64,000 nucleotides of DNA from Corynebacterium frankenforstense DSM 45800 (lineage in GTDB: Bacteria; Actinomycetota; Actinomycetes; Mycobacteriales; Mycobacteriaceae). Each line of letters starts with the position of its first letter. The first letter of the stretch is position 1. Below the pieces are notes generated by a model. The model had not been told where the DNA came from. It saw nothing but the letters and a program-made list of their open reading frames with translations, and did no database searches. This document shows positions 36,269 through 44,528 of the stretch, piece after piece. The stretch is taken from NCBI RefSeq assembly GCF_001941485.1, contig NZ_CP009247.1:2480001-2544000 (forward strand). The letters run 5' to 3'. The translations under genes and the position numbers were made by a program.

Positions 36269-37561
36269 ATGGCCGCATCCAGTGACGAGCACGCACCGAT
36301 TTCCGACGCCGCGCGCGACGCGGCGTCCCAGGCCGCGCCCGAGGCGGGCGCGGACGAGGGTGACCGCGGCCTGCGCCACGGCACGACGGCCTACCGGCGC
36401 GCGACGCTGGCCATGCTGTGCGCGGGGCTGGCGACCTTCAACGCGCTGTACTCCACCCAGGCGATCCTGCCGACCTTCGTCAGCGAGCTGGGAATCGACG
36501 CCTCCACCGCGGCGCTGCTGGTCTCGGCGGCCACGGGCATGCTCGCCGTGTGCATCGTGCCGGCCTCGATCCTCTCCGAGCGGCTCGGCCGCGGGCCGGT
36601 GCTGATCACCTCCGCGGTGCTGGCATCGCTGCTCGGCCTGCTCATCCCCGCCTTCACCGACCCGGCGGTGCTCATCGCGCTGCGCGGCCTGCAGGGCGCG
36701 GTCATCGCCGGCGTGCCCGCGGTGGCGATGACCTGGCTGAGCGAGGAGATCGACGGCCGGGACCTGCCGCGGGCGATGGGCCTCTACATCGCGGGCAACA
36801 CCGTCGGCGGGTTGACCGGGCGCCTGATCCCGGCCGGTGTGCTGGAGTTCTCCACCTGGCGCTGGGCGATGCTCACCGCCGCGCTGTGGGCCGTGGTCAT
36901 GGCCGCCGCGCTGTGGGCGCTGCTGCCGAGGCAGCGGTTCTTCCGGCCCAAGGAGATCCACGCGCGCTCCGAACTGCGCGCCATGGTCGGCCACTGGAGC
37001 AACCCGCGGCTGGCGCTGCTATTTTTGACCGCCTTCACCGGCATGGGCACCTTCGTCTCCCTGTACAACTTCATGGGATTCCGCATGATCGAGCGCTTCG
37101 GGCTCTCCGAGGCGCTCGTTGGCGCGGTGTTCCTGATGTACCTGTCGGGCACCTGGTCCTCGGCGCGGGCGGGCAGCTACGCCTCGCGCTTCGGCAAGGG
37201 CCCCGTCATGGCCGTCGGCGCGGCCTCCATGGTCGTGGGCGTCCTGCTCAACGGGCTGCCGTGGCTGGCGGCGACGATCGCGGGGCTCTTCGTGTTCACC
37301 GCCGGGTTCTTCGCTATGCACTCGATCGCCTCGAGCTGGGTCGGTGCGATCGCCACCGAGAACCGCGCCGAGGCCTCGAGCATGTACCTGTTCTGTTACT
37401 ACGTCGGCTCCTCGGTGATCGGCTGGGTCAGCGGCTTCTTCTTCCTGCGCTTCGGCTGGTCGGGGCTCATCGCCTGGCTGACCCTGGGCTCGTTGCTGGT
37501 CACCGCCGTCGCCGTGGTGCTGCTGGTCTGGCAGCGCAGGCACCCCGCCGAGGCGGCCTGA
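36269..37561 (+). CDS. MFS transporter (YnfM/arabinose-efflux type)
   Basis: This 430-aa protein with 12 predicted membrane segments is a proton-driven exporter of the DHA1/YnfM kind. The hydrophilic N-terminus (1-45) is Ala/Asp-rich. LYSTQAILPTFVSELGIDASTAALLVSA and the loop 2-3 motif LSERLGRGPVLITSAVLASL are typical, and the C-half contains SSWVGAIATENRAEASSMYLFCYYVGSSVIGWVSG. Expression is probably set by the divergent LysR protein. The substrate is unknown. Confidence 0.88.
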   Translation: MAASSDEHAPISDAARDAASQAAPEAGADEGDRGLRHGTTAYRRATLAMLCAGLATFNALYSTQAILPTFVSELGIDASTAALLVSAATGMLAVCIVPASILSERLGRGPVLITSAVLASLLGLLIPAFTDPAVLIALRGLQGAVIAGVPAVAMTWLSEEIDGRDLPRAMGLYIAGNTVGGLTGRLIPAGVLEFSTWRWAMLTAALWAVVMAAALWALLPRQRFFRPKEIHARSELRAMVGHWSNPRLALLFLTAFTGMGTFVSLYNFMGFRMIERFGLSEALVGAVFLMYLSGTWSSARAGSYASRFGKGPVMAVGAASMVVGVLLNGLPWLAATIAGLFVFTAGFFAMHSIASSWVGAIATENRAEASSMYLFCYYVGSSVIGWVSGFFFLRFGWSGLIAWLTLGSLLVTAVAVVLLVWQRRHPAEAA

Positions 37562-37595
37562 CACGCGGCGGCCACCCGCCGGGCCCCGCCCGCCG

Positions 37596-37648
37596 ATGCC
37601 CCGGCCGCCACCGAGTCATGCCCCGGCCGCCACCGAGTCATGCCCCGG
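37596..37648. repeat. Two tandem 22-bp repeats plus partial third
   Basis: ATGCCCCGGCCGCCACCGAG followed by TC occurs at 37596-37617 and 37618-37639, and the first 9 bases recur at 37640. They are located just after the MFS stop codon, ahead of the DUF6474 gene. Confidence 0.85.
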
Positions 37649-37768
37649 ACCGCGTGGATCCCCGCGTCACGGTCCGAGTCGACGGGTAAGATTGTGGCGG
37701 AAACACCGCCCCGGCCCCTTTTAGACCCCGGGAAATTGACGCCGACTACCCGAAGGACTTCGATCACC

Positions 37769-38398
37769 ATGGGCATTCTCTCCTCCCTGCACAAGAGCCG
37801 CGTGCGCGCCACCGCCGAGATCAAGGCCGCCAAGAAGCGCGCGGCCAGCGAGGTCAAGGCCCGCCACAAGGCCGCCGAGCGCCGTGAGAAGCTCCTGGCG
37901 CGCCAGGAGAAGCAGCTGATCAAGGCCGAGCAGAAGGGGCTCAAGGCCCGGCGCAAGCACGAGAAGAAGATGGCGGAGAACCAGCTGGCCCAGCTCAAGG
38001 CCGGCCGCTTCAACAAGGACAAGGTCAAGCGCTGGGCCGGGGCCGCCCGTCTGCTGACCCCGCTGCTCATCCCGGTCGTCTACCGCGCGGTGACCGCCGG
38101 CCGCGAGCAGATCGAGGCCCGCCGGGCCCGCCGCTACGGCGTGACCTCCGAGCAGCTGGCCCAGTTCTCCGGCTACGGCGCCTCGCTGAAGGCCCGCATC
38201 CAGGGCGTGCGCAACTCCGTCAAGGACGCCCCGCTGAAGTCGGGCTTCCGCGAGGACGTAAACAACCGCCTCGACGAGCTGGCCACCGCCGTGGACAACG
38301 CCGAGTACATGACGCCCGAGCAGCGCCGCCGCGCCCACGACGCGATCGGCCGCGACCTCGAGTCGCTGACCGACCAGGTGCACGCGAAGCTGGCCTGA
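37769..38398 (+). CDS. DUF6474 family protein
   Basis: This 209-aa protein is unusually rich in Lys, Arg, Ala and Glu. Residues 1-85 should form a long basic helix or coiled coil (KSRVRATAEIKAAKKRAASE, KAAERREKLLARQEKQLIKA). A short hydrophobic stretch (LLTPLLIPVVYRAV, about 90-105) follows, then a helical tail with FSGYGASLKARIQGVRNSV. GAAGGA lies about 10 nt before the ATG. It is a conserved corynebacterial/mycobacterial protein of unknown role; membrane-associated is plausible. Confidence 0.8.
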   Translation: MGILSSLHKSRVRATAEIKAAKKRAASEVKARHKAAERREKLLARQEKQLIKAEQKGLKARRKHEKKMAENQLAQLKAGRFNKDKVKRWAGAARLLTPLLIPVVYRAVTAGREQIEARRARRYGVTSEQLAQFSGYGASLKARIQGVRNSVKDAPLKSGFREDVNNRLDELATAVDNAEYMTPEQRRRAHDAIGRDLESLTDQVHAKLA

Positions 38399-38457
38399 TC
38401 CCACGGCGGCGCGGGCACGGGCCCGCGTTTCCTGTTACGCAGAATGCCCCCTGTGAC

Positions 38458-38494
38458 GGCCGGGGCGGGACTTCCCGCCCCGACCGGTTTTTTG
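38458..38494 (+). terminator. Rho-independent terminator after DUF6474 gene
   Basis: GC stem GGCCGGGGCGGG / CCCGCCCCGACCGG with loop ACTT, followed by a TTTTTT run. Confidence 0.9.
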
Positions 38495-38645
38495 TAACCC
38501 AATACTGCCTTATTCAATTTCCCGCGTATTGCTGAATGGCCGACTAACGTGCAGAATAAAAACGATAGCGGAATTGGCGGCTCCCCCTTACCGGAACCGA
38601 TTCCGGAACATCCACTGAGACAATGGATTTATTGAGGTGAACCAA

Positions 38646-38987
38646 TTGGCACGCAAGGAAGTCGTCCAGTACTTTGACGATCTCGACGGAACCCCGCTCG
38701 ACGAGAATACGATGAAAGTGACACGTTTCAGCGTCAACGGCAACCACTACACGCTGGATCTCAGCCCCGAGCACGCGGAGGAGTTCCACAAGCTTCTCGA
38801 GCCCTACATCGAGAAGGCCACCCCGGTGCGCGGCAGCTCCAACGGCTCGAACCGGCGCCGCAGCGGCGCGGCCCGCGGCTCGAAGGCCCGCGAGATCCGC
38901 AAGTGGGCCCAGGAGCAGGGCAAGAACGTCGCCGACCGCGGCAAGATCCCCTCCGAGATCATCGAGGCCTACAACGCCGCGCATTAG
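38646..38987 (+). CDS. lsr2: Lsr2-family nucleoid-associated protein
   Basis: This 113-aa DNA-bridging protein has an N-terminal dimerisation part (ARKEVVQYFDDLDGTPLDEN and YTLDLSPEHAEEFHKLL) and a C-terminal AT-hook-like domain: SKAREIRKWAQEQGKNVADRGK then IPSEIIEAYNAA. In the DNA-binding loop the usual RGR appears as DRG. Start choice: Lsr2 proteins begin M-A-R/K, and TTG at 38646 has GAGGTGA 6 nt upstream. The in-frame GTG at 38637 overlaps that ribosome-binding site. Lsr2 silences AT-rich, often foreign, genes. The AT-rich leader before this gene suggests autoregulation. Confidence 0.9.
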   Translation: MARKEVVQYFDDLDGTPLDENTMKVTRFSVNGNHYTLDLSPEHAEEFHKLLEPYIEKATPVRGSSNGSNRRRSGAARGSKAREIRKWAQEQGKNVADRGKIPSEIIEAYNAAH

Positions 38988-39080
38988 TTAGACCCCGGCG
39001 CCGCTCCCCGCCCGGCACCACGCCCCGACCGGCGCCACGCCACCCGACCGGCGCCGTTTCCGACACCGCGACCGACCGAA

Positions 39081-39126
39081 AAGCCCCGGTGCCTTTCCCC
39101 GTTTCCGGGAAAGGGCACCGGGGCTT
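39081..39126. terminator. Bidirectional terminator between lsr2 and hrrA
   Basis: Inverted repeat with arms AAGCCCCGGTGCC / GGCACCGGGGCTT, extended by TTTCCC/GGGAAA. It lies between convergent genes. Confidence 0.85.
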
Positions 39127-39139
39127 GCCGCGTGCGCGC

Positions 39140-39790
39140 TTAAATGACGCCCTGTTCGCGGGCCTCGGCCACCGCCGAGGTGCGCGAGCGCACGCCGAGT
39201 TTGTCGTAGATGTGCACCAGGTGCGATTTCACGGTCGCCTCGGAGAGCATGAGCTCCTGGCCAATCTCGCGGTTGGAGTAGCCGGCGGCCACGAGCTTGA
39301 GCACCTCGAGTTCGCGCGGGGTCAACGAGGAGCGCGGGGTGCGCACGCGCGTCATCAGGCGGTCGGCGACCACCGGCGAGAGCGCGGAGTCGCCGTCGGC
39401 CGCGGAGCGCACCGCGGCGATCAGCTCGGCGGGCGGGGCGTCCTTGAGCAGGTAGCCCACGGCACCGGCCTCGATGGCGCCGAGGATGTCGGCGTCGGTG
39501 TCGTAGTTGGTCACCACGAGCACCTTCGGCGGGTGGCTCATCCGGGCCTTGATCTCGCGGGTGGCCTCGGCGCCGGTGGTCAGCTTGGTGCCCTCCACGC
39601 CGGCGCCGAAGCGCAGGTCCATCAGGATCACGTCGATGCCGCCGGCCTGGGCCGCGGAGATGGCCGCGTCGGCGGTGGCGACCTCCCCGATGACCTCGAT
39701 GTCCTCCGCTCCGTCCAGGATGGCGCGCAGGCCCATCCGGACGATCTCGTGGTCATCGGCCAACAGCACTCGGATCACGCTTCGCGCCAC
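39140..39790 (-). CDS. hrrA: NarL/LuxR-type response regulator (HrrA-like)
   Basis: This 216-aa regulator has a receiver domain (ADDHEIVRMGL; phospho-acceptor Asp58 in VILMDLRFG; conserved Lys in YLLKDAPP) and a C-terminal LuxR helix-turn-helix (about 150-205, LTPRELEVLKLVAAGYSNRE). The GTG start has AGGAGA 5 nt upstream. It lies 146 bp downstream of its sensor gene and has its own possible -10 TAAACT (39885-39890, minus). Gene order beside sod and msrA matches HrrSA of C. glutamicum, which activates heme oxygenase and represses heme synthesis genes. ChrA is the alternative name. Confidence 0.85.
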   Translation of the reverse strand: MARSVIRVLLADDHEIVRMGLRAILDGAEDIEVIGEVATADAAISAAQAGGIDVILMDLRFGAGVEGTKLTTGAEATREIKARMSHPPKVLVVTNYDTDADILGAIEAGAVGYLLKDAPPAELIAAVRSAADGDSALSPVVADRLMTRVRTPRSSLTPRELEVLKLVAAGYSNREIGQELMLSEATVKSHLVHIYDKLGVRSRTSAVAEAREQGVI

Positions 39791-39936
39791 GGCATCTCCT
39801 CACCTGTGTGATCGTCTGGGGCGGCCGGTCAGGCCGCACCCCGCGCCCGGGATCGTCCCGGACACGGGGGTACTTCTTTGGTTGAGTTTAGACTCCCACC
39901 TTCAGTGGTCCAACCCCCGACCGGGGGACGCGGGCG

Positions 39937-41178
39937 TCAGCCGCGGGCTTCGGCGGCGCCCTGCCCACCGTCCTCGGCGACGGGCACGGACACCGAGATG
40001 GCGGTGCCGCTGCCGGGACTGGACTCGACGGCGAGCGTGCCGCCGACCTCCGCGGCGCGCCGGCGCATGGCGTCCAGGCCGACGTGGCCGAGTCCGGCGG
40101 GCCGCTCGGCGAGCGCCTCGGGGTCGAAGCCGTGGCCGTTGTCCACGACGTCGAGACGCGTGGCGTCGGGCAGGAAGCTCAGCGTGATGCGCGCCCGGGT
40201 GGCCCCGGAGTGCTTGACCACGTTGCCCACCGCGCCCTGGGCGACGCGCAGCAGCATCGCCTCGGCCTTCATCGGCAGCACCGCGGGCTCCCCCTCGACG
40301 TCGACGTCGATGTCGATCTCGCCGCTGGCGCCGAAGCTGCGCGCGACCCGGCCCAGGGCGTCCTCGAGCGAGCCCTCCGAGAGGCTGGCCGGCTGCAGCG
40401 CGGCGATCATCGCGCGCGCCTCGGCGAGGTTGTCCTGGGCGCTCTGGCGCGCCTGGTCGATGCGCATGCGCACCGGCGCCTGCGCCTCCTCGTCGAGCCC
40501 GGTGGCTGCCAGATCGCGCTCGGCGGCGTGCAGCAGCATCTGGATGCTGGACAACCCCTGGGCGACGGTGTCGTGGATCTCGTGGGCGATGCGTTCACGC
40601 TCGGCGGCGATGCCGGCGGCGTGCTGGGTCTCGGCGAGCTCGTTGCGGGTGGTCATCAGCTCCTCGATGAGCTCGCTGCGCTCCCGCGAGACCTGCCACA
40701 GCTTCTGGTAGGCGACGTGGATGGCCACGACCACCAGCGCGGAGATGGCCGGCCCCACCACGCCGCCGAGGGTCAGCCCGTCGGGGATCTGGATCAGGAT
40801 CGACATCAGCGTCGCGGCGACCACGGCCGCCACGCCGCGCCAGTCGTTGAAGACGGCCAGGTATACGAAGAACAGGCTGAGGATCAGGTAGATCGAGACG
40901 TCGTTGACCGGCAGCATGAGCAGCCACACCACGCTCAGCGCGGTCACCCACGCCCACTGGGCGAGCGCGGGCCAGCGCGGCCAGTCGACGGTGCCGGAGA
41001 AGTAGACGAAGGTGAAGGCCCCGCACAGCAGCAGGTTGAGCAGCGCGAGGTTGACCGGCATCTCGACGCTGGCGACCACCGAGAGGATCAGCACCACCGA
41101 GGTGAGGATGTACTGGCCGTTGCGCAGCCCCTCGCCCCCGGGAGCCTCGGGAGCGCGGCGCTCTAAGCTGGTGCTCAT
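39937..41178 (-). CDS. hrrS: Sensor histidine kinase (HrrS-like)
   Basis: This 413-aa membrane kinase has six predicted membrane segments (about 24-158) and a linker helix. The HisKA_3 phospho-acceptor block is RIAHEIHDTVAQG (His202), and the HATPase N-box and G1 motifs are NVVKHSG and VVDNGHGFDP, with GLGHVGLDAMRRRA. It should sense heme at the membrane and phosphorylate HrrA. TAGGCT lies 7 nt before the ATG, which overlaps the start codon of the divergent DUF2020 gene in one CATG (41176-41179). Confidence 0.86.
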   Translation of the reverse strand: MSTSLERRAPEAPGGEGLRNGQYILTSVVLILSVVASVEMPVNLALLNLLLCGAFTFVYFSGTVDWPRWPALAQWAWVTALSVVWLLMLPVNDVSIYLILSLFFVYLAVFNDWRGVAAVVAATLMSILIQIPDGLTLGGVVGPAISALVVVAIHVAYQKLWQVSRERSELIEELMTTRNELAETQHAAGIAAERERIAHEIHDTVAQGLSSIQMLLHAAERDLAATGLDEEAQAPVRMRIDQARQSAQDNLAEARAMIAALQPASLSEGSLEDALGRVARSFGASGEIDIDVDVEGEPAVLPMKAEAMLLRVAQGAVGNVVKHSGATRARITLSFLPDATRLDVVDNGHGFDPEALAERPAGLGHVGLDAMRRRAAEVGGTLAVESSPGSGTAISVSVPVAEDGGQGAAEARG

Positions 41179-41191
41179 GCTCCGTAGCCTA
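41164..41191. promoter_or_regulatory. Mirror-image leaderless promoters sharing a CATG start
   Basis: On the plus strand TAAGCT (41164-41169) is 7 nt before ATG 41177. On the minus strand TAGGCT (41191-41186) is 7 nt before ATG 41178. The two start codons overlap inside CATG, so each -10 lies in the other gene's coding sequence and the transcripts would begin about 2 nt apart in opposite directions. Confidence 0.7.
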
Positions 41192-41824
41192 CCCAGCCGC
41201 CTGCCGCGCCTTTCCGCGTGCGTCGCCGTCGGCCTCGCCGCCGCCCTCACCGCCTGCTCCGCGCCGGGCGGGGGAGAGATTGACGACGCCGCGCCCACCA
41301 CCGCCGCGACCGACGTCACCGTGGACGGGGCGGACGGCGCGGACGCCGCGGGCGCCGCGGGCGCGGCGGAGGCCGACGGGCTGCCGGTGGAGGCCGACCC
41401 CGAGGTCCCCGGCGGGCGCGAGAACGGGACGCCCTGCCCCTACCTGGACTCCGAGTGGGTGGCGCGCACCAACGGTCAGAAGGTCACCGGCCAGGGCACC
41501 GACGAGCGCTTCGCCACCCCCGCCTGCGTGTTCTGGTCCTACGGCGAGGCCCCGCAGCTGCAGGTCAGCGTGCGGCACATGGCCTCTCCCGAGGAGGCCA
41601 CGGCGGTGGTGGACCGCGCCGCGCCGATCGACTCGACGAACCCGGCCGAGGAGATCCCCGGCTGGTCGGGCGGGCGCGCCGGCGGCCAGCTCGTCGCCGA
41701 GCCGTGGGGCGCGCTCTACGCCGTGGCCAAGGGGCCGACGGCGGTGGTCGTCTTCAGCGACCAGGGGCAGTCGGTCAAGGCCGAGGCCGTCGCCCGCGAG
41801 GTCATCGCGAACCTCGGGCTCTAG
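41177..41824 (+). CDS. DUF2020 lipoprotein
   Basis: This 215-aa lipoprotein has signal MLRSLPSRLPRLSACVAVGL ending in the lipobox LTAC-S (Cys about 27). A low-complexity Ala/Asp/Thr stretch (about 30-75) is followed by a compact domain: NGTPCPYLDSEWVARTNGQ, PACVFWSYGEAPQLQVSVRH and GPTAVVVFSDQGQSVKAEAV. This matches the DUF2020 domain of corynebacterial envelope proteins. Two Cys (CPYLD, ACVFW) may pair. It is divergent from hrrS with overlapping start codons. Function unknown. Confidence 0.83.
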   Translation: MLRSLPSRLPRLSACVAVGLAAALTACSAPGGGEIDDAAPTTAATDVTVDGADGADAAGAAGAAEADGLPVEADPEVPGGRENGTPCPYLDSEWVARTNGQKVTGQGTDERFATPACVFWSYGEAPQLQVSVRHMASPEEATAVVDRAAPIDSTNPAEEIPGWSGGRAGGQLVAEPWGALYAVAKGPTAVVVFSDQGQSVKAEAVAREVIANLGL

Positions 41825-41888
41825 GCGCCGGCCACCCGGCGGGCGCGCGCCCGTGCGTGCCCGGGGGCGCGGCGCGGGCGTCGGAAAT

Positions 41889-42044
41889 TCAGGAGACCGC
41901 CACGTCCTGGTACGGCATCAGCGTGGAGACCCACGGGAAGACGACGTCCATGAGCAGGAAGAACAGGCCCACCAGGATCGCCAGTGCCACCAGCGCCTTG
42001 AGCGCCTTCGGGCCCGGGGTGCGCTGCCACAGGTAGAGGATCAT
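41889..42044 (-). CDS. Small single-pass membrane protein downstream of sortase
   Basis: This 51-aa protein begins MILYLWQRTPGPKALKALVA and has one membrane helix (about 17-38), ending YQDVAVS. GGGAGG lies upstream inside the sortase 3' end, and the gene starts 4 bp after the sortase stop, so it is co-transcribed. An alternative GTG at 42056 would overlap the sortase gene. It may be a sortase accessory or simply a small conserved membrane protein. Function unknown. Confidence 0.65.
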   Translation of the reverse strand: MILYLWQRTPGPKALKALVALAILVGLFFLLMDVVFPWVSTLMPYQDVAVS

Positions 42045-42048
42045 CGGT

Positions 42049-42897
42049 TCACTCACCTCCCTCGGCTGCGGGCTCGACGACGTCGGGCGCGGGCTGCGGG
42101 GCGGGCGCACCGGGCTTGGGCTCGACGCCGGTGAGCATGCCGTGGATGATCATGCGCTCGGCGTTGGAGAACTGCGGGTGGCAGGTCGTCAGCGTGATCA
42201 GCGACTCCAGCCCCGCCCGGTCGGCGGCGGCGTCGGGGACCCCCGGCAGCGGCTCGAGCACCGACGTGTCCGAGGGCCAGGTGATCTGGCGGCCGAGCAG
42301 CCCGCCGTAGTCGCCCCCGGCGACCCGATCGACCTGCCCGGGGGACAGGCAGGCCTCCGCGGCCGCCCGGCGCGCCGAGGGATCGGAGTCCATGGGCAGC
42401 ACCCGGTAGGTGAACACGGCCTCGCGGGTCTCGACGACGAGCTCGTCGCAGACCTCCAGGCGACCCAGGTCGTTGAAGGGCGCGCCCTTGCCCACCCGGT
42501 GGCCGGCGACGGCGAAATTGCCGGCCTCGCCCGGCATCTGGGTGGTCGAGTAGCGGCCGGGGCCGGCCTGCAGCGCGGCGTCGTCGGTGCCCTCGACCAC
42601 GGCGAAGCGGAAGTCGGAGCCGAAGGCGGGCACGGTCAGCCAGGCGAAGGCGTCGCCGGCCTCCGGCTGGATCACCCGCCGCGGGTTGTCGCGGGAGGCG
42701 GCCCAGGCGTCCTCGAGGTGCGCGCCCTTGTCGTCCTGCAGGCGGCCGGACTCGAGGTTGGTCCAGAAGGACTCGTAGAAGGCGAAGAGAAGACACAGCG
42801 CGCCGACGATGACGAGCAGTTCGCCGAGGACCTGGCGCACGCTCAACCTGGGGCGCGCCGGTGTCGCCCCCTGGGAGTTGTGGCGGCCACGTATCAT
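42049..42897 (-). CDS. Class E sortase
   Basis: This 282-aa membrane-anchored transpeptidase has an N-terminal cytoplasmic part, one membrane segment (about 22-41), and a sortase domain (about 75-258). The catalytic triad is visible: His133 in FAVAGHRVGKG, Cys239 in LTLTTCHPQFSNAERMI, and Arg248. The C-terminus is Pro/Ala-rich. Class E enzymes are the housekeeping sortases of high-GC actinobacteria and recognise LAXTG. ATG 42897 is favoured because TACAGT lies 6 nt upstream. It is divergent from the YidC paralogue. Confidence 0.9.
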   Translation of the reverse strand: MIRGRHNSQGATPARPRLSVRQVLGELLVIVGALCLLFAFYESFWTNLESGRLQDDKGAHLEDAWAASRDNPRRVIQPEAGDAFAWLTVPAFGSDFRFAVVEGTDDAALQAGPGRYSTTQMPGEAGNFAVAGHRVGKGAPFNDLGRLEVCDELVVETREAVFTYRVLPMDSDPSARRAAAEACLSPGQVDRVAGGDYGGLLGRQITWPSDTSVLEPLPGVPDAAADRAGLESLITLTTCHPQFSNAERMIIHGMLTGVEPKPGAPAPQPAPDVVEPAAEGGE

Positions 42898-42967
42898 AGG
42901 TGAACTGTACTCCACCGCCACCCGGGGCGATCGCCCCGGCTCTCGGGCCTGAAGGGAGGTCCCCCGC

Positions 42968-44416
42968 GTGCTCGACGCCTTTGCCTACCCGGTCTCCGGG
43001 ATCATGAAGCTGTGGCATCTGCTGCTGCACTCGGTGCTCGGGCTCGACGGCTCGATCGCCTGGGTGCTCTCCCTGGTGGGCCTGGTGGTCACGGTGCGCG
43101 GGCTGATCACGCCGTTCTTCTGGTTCCAGTACAAGTCGGGCCGCACGATGGCGCTGATGATGCCGGAGCTGCGCCGGATCAACGACGACTTCGGCGAACG
43201 CAGCGACCACAAGGGCGCCGCCGAGCACCAGCGGCGCGTCCAGGAGCTCTACGACCGCTACAACTACAAGCCGCTGGCCGGCTGCGTGCCGCCGCTGATC
43301 CAGATCCCGGCGTTCCTCGGCCTGTACCGGGTCATCGTGCGCATGGCGCGCCCCACGGAGGGCATCGACGCCGAACACTCCGGCATCGGGTTCCTCAGCT
43401 CCGCGGACGTGGCCTCCTTCCTCGAGACCACGGTGCGCGACGTGCCGCTGCCGGCCTACCGGACGATGGATCCGGCGATCCTGGCCGAGCTGGGCACGAC
43501 CGGCGAGACGGTCGCCCGGTTCGTCCTGCCGATCCTGGTGCTGGCCGTCTCGTTCACCACGCTGAACATGGGGCTGTCGATCTTCCGCAACTTCGAGCAG
43601 TTCAACTGGGACTCGCACTCGTCGATCGTGATGAACCGCGTGTTCATCGGCATGCTCGTCCTGATGCCGCTGATGCTCTTCAACGCCGGCTGGAACGGGC
43701 CGCTGCCCGTGGCGATCGTGCTGTACTGGTTCGCCAACAATCTCTGGACGCTCAGCCAGCAGGCGATCATGTACTTCTTCCTGCAGACGCGCTACCCGAT
43801 CACCGACGAGTTCCGCGCCTTCCGCCGCGAGCGCCACGGCGCGCACAAGGAGCGCAGCGCCGAACGTCGGCGGGCCAAGTGGCGCCGCCGCGGAAAGCGC
43901 GCCCTGATGTTCATCGCGCCGTGGAAGGCCCCGGCGCTGCACCGGGAGCTGCGCGCGGAGAAGAAGGCGCGCAAGAAGGAGAAGGCCGAGAAGAAGGCCC
44001 GCAAGAAGGTCGTGGCCAAGGCCCGCGCGCAGGCGAAGGGCCGCGAGCGCGGTTTCAACCGGGCGCAGAAGCTGCAGGCCAAGAAAGGCCTGACGGCCAG
44101 CCGCGAGTGGGCCGGGCCCGAGAAGGGCGCGAAGCTGCTGCCCTATGACAGCGAGGAGTTCCTCGCCATGCACGCCGCGGCGCTGGAGAGCTCGCGCAAG
44201 AAGCGCGAGGCGAAGCAGGCTGAGCTCCAGAAGGCCAAAGCGGAGGCGGAGGCCAAGACGGAGGCCGAGGCCGAGGCGGAGAAGGCCGCGGAGCCGAAGA
44301 CCCGCCCCTCGGGGACGAAGAGCCCGGCACGGGCGGTGGGGGGCGGCCGGCACCGCCTGGACACGAAGCGCACCCGGCGGCGACGTGCGCAGGGCGGGCG
44401 TCACCGCAAGGGCTGA
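42968..44416 (+). CDS. yidC: YidC/Oxa1-family membrane protein insertase
   Basis: This 482-aa protein has a YidC core over residues 1-285. The segments are GLITPFFWFQYKSGRTM, the cytoplasmic hairpin and helices with YNYKPLAGCVPPLIQIPAFLGLYR, and the C-terminal segments MPLMLFNAGWNGPLPVAIVLYW and FANNLWTLSQQAIMYFF. Residues about 285-482 form a very long Lys/Arg/Ala/Glu-rich tail that could bind ribosomes. The GTG start has GGGAGG 8 nt upstream. Since the housekeeping yidC normally lies by rnpA/dnaA, this is probably a second paralogue. Confidence 0.88.
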   Translation: MLDAFAYPVSGIMKLWHLLLHSVLGLDGSIAWVLSLVGLVVTVRGLITPFFWFQYKSGRTMALMMPELRRINDDFGERSDHKGAAEHQRRVQELYDRYNYKPLAGCVPPLIQIPAFLGLYRVIVRMARPTEGIDAEHSGIGFLSSADVASFLETTVRDVPLPAYRTMDPAILAELGTTGETVARFVLPILVLAVSFTTLNMGLSIFRNFEQFNWDSHSSIVMNRVFIGMLVLMPLMLFNAGWNGPLPVAIVLYWFANNLWTLSQQAIMYFFLQTRYPITDEFRAFRRERHGAHKERSAERRRAKWRRRGKRALMFIAPWKAPALHRELRAEKKARKKEKAEKKARKKVVAKARAQAKGRERGFNRAQKLQAKKGLTASREWAGPEKGAKLLPYDSEEFLAMHAAALESSRKKREAKQAELQKAKAEAEAKTEAEAEAEKAAEPKTRPSGTKSPARAVGGGRHRLDTKRTRRRRAQGGRHRKG

Positions 44417-44528
44417 AGCCACCTGCGGCGGCCGGCAGCCGCGGCGACGGGCGCCTCCGCACCGCACACCCGAGGGTTGCGCGCCGACGCCGACCACGGC
44501 GGCGTCGGAAAGTGAGCCGGCCGGGCGG

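Noticed and set aside
39791..39936. DtxR box between hrrS and hrrA
   Set aside because: No TTAGGTTAG-CTAACCTAA-like sequence is present; only a possible -10 (TAAACT) can be supported.
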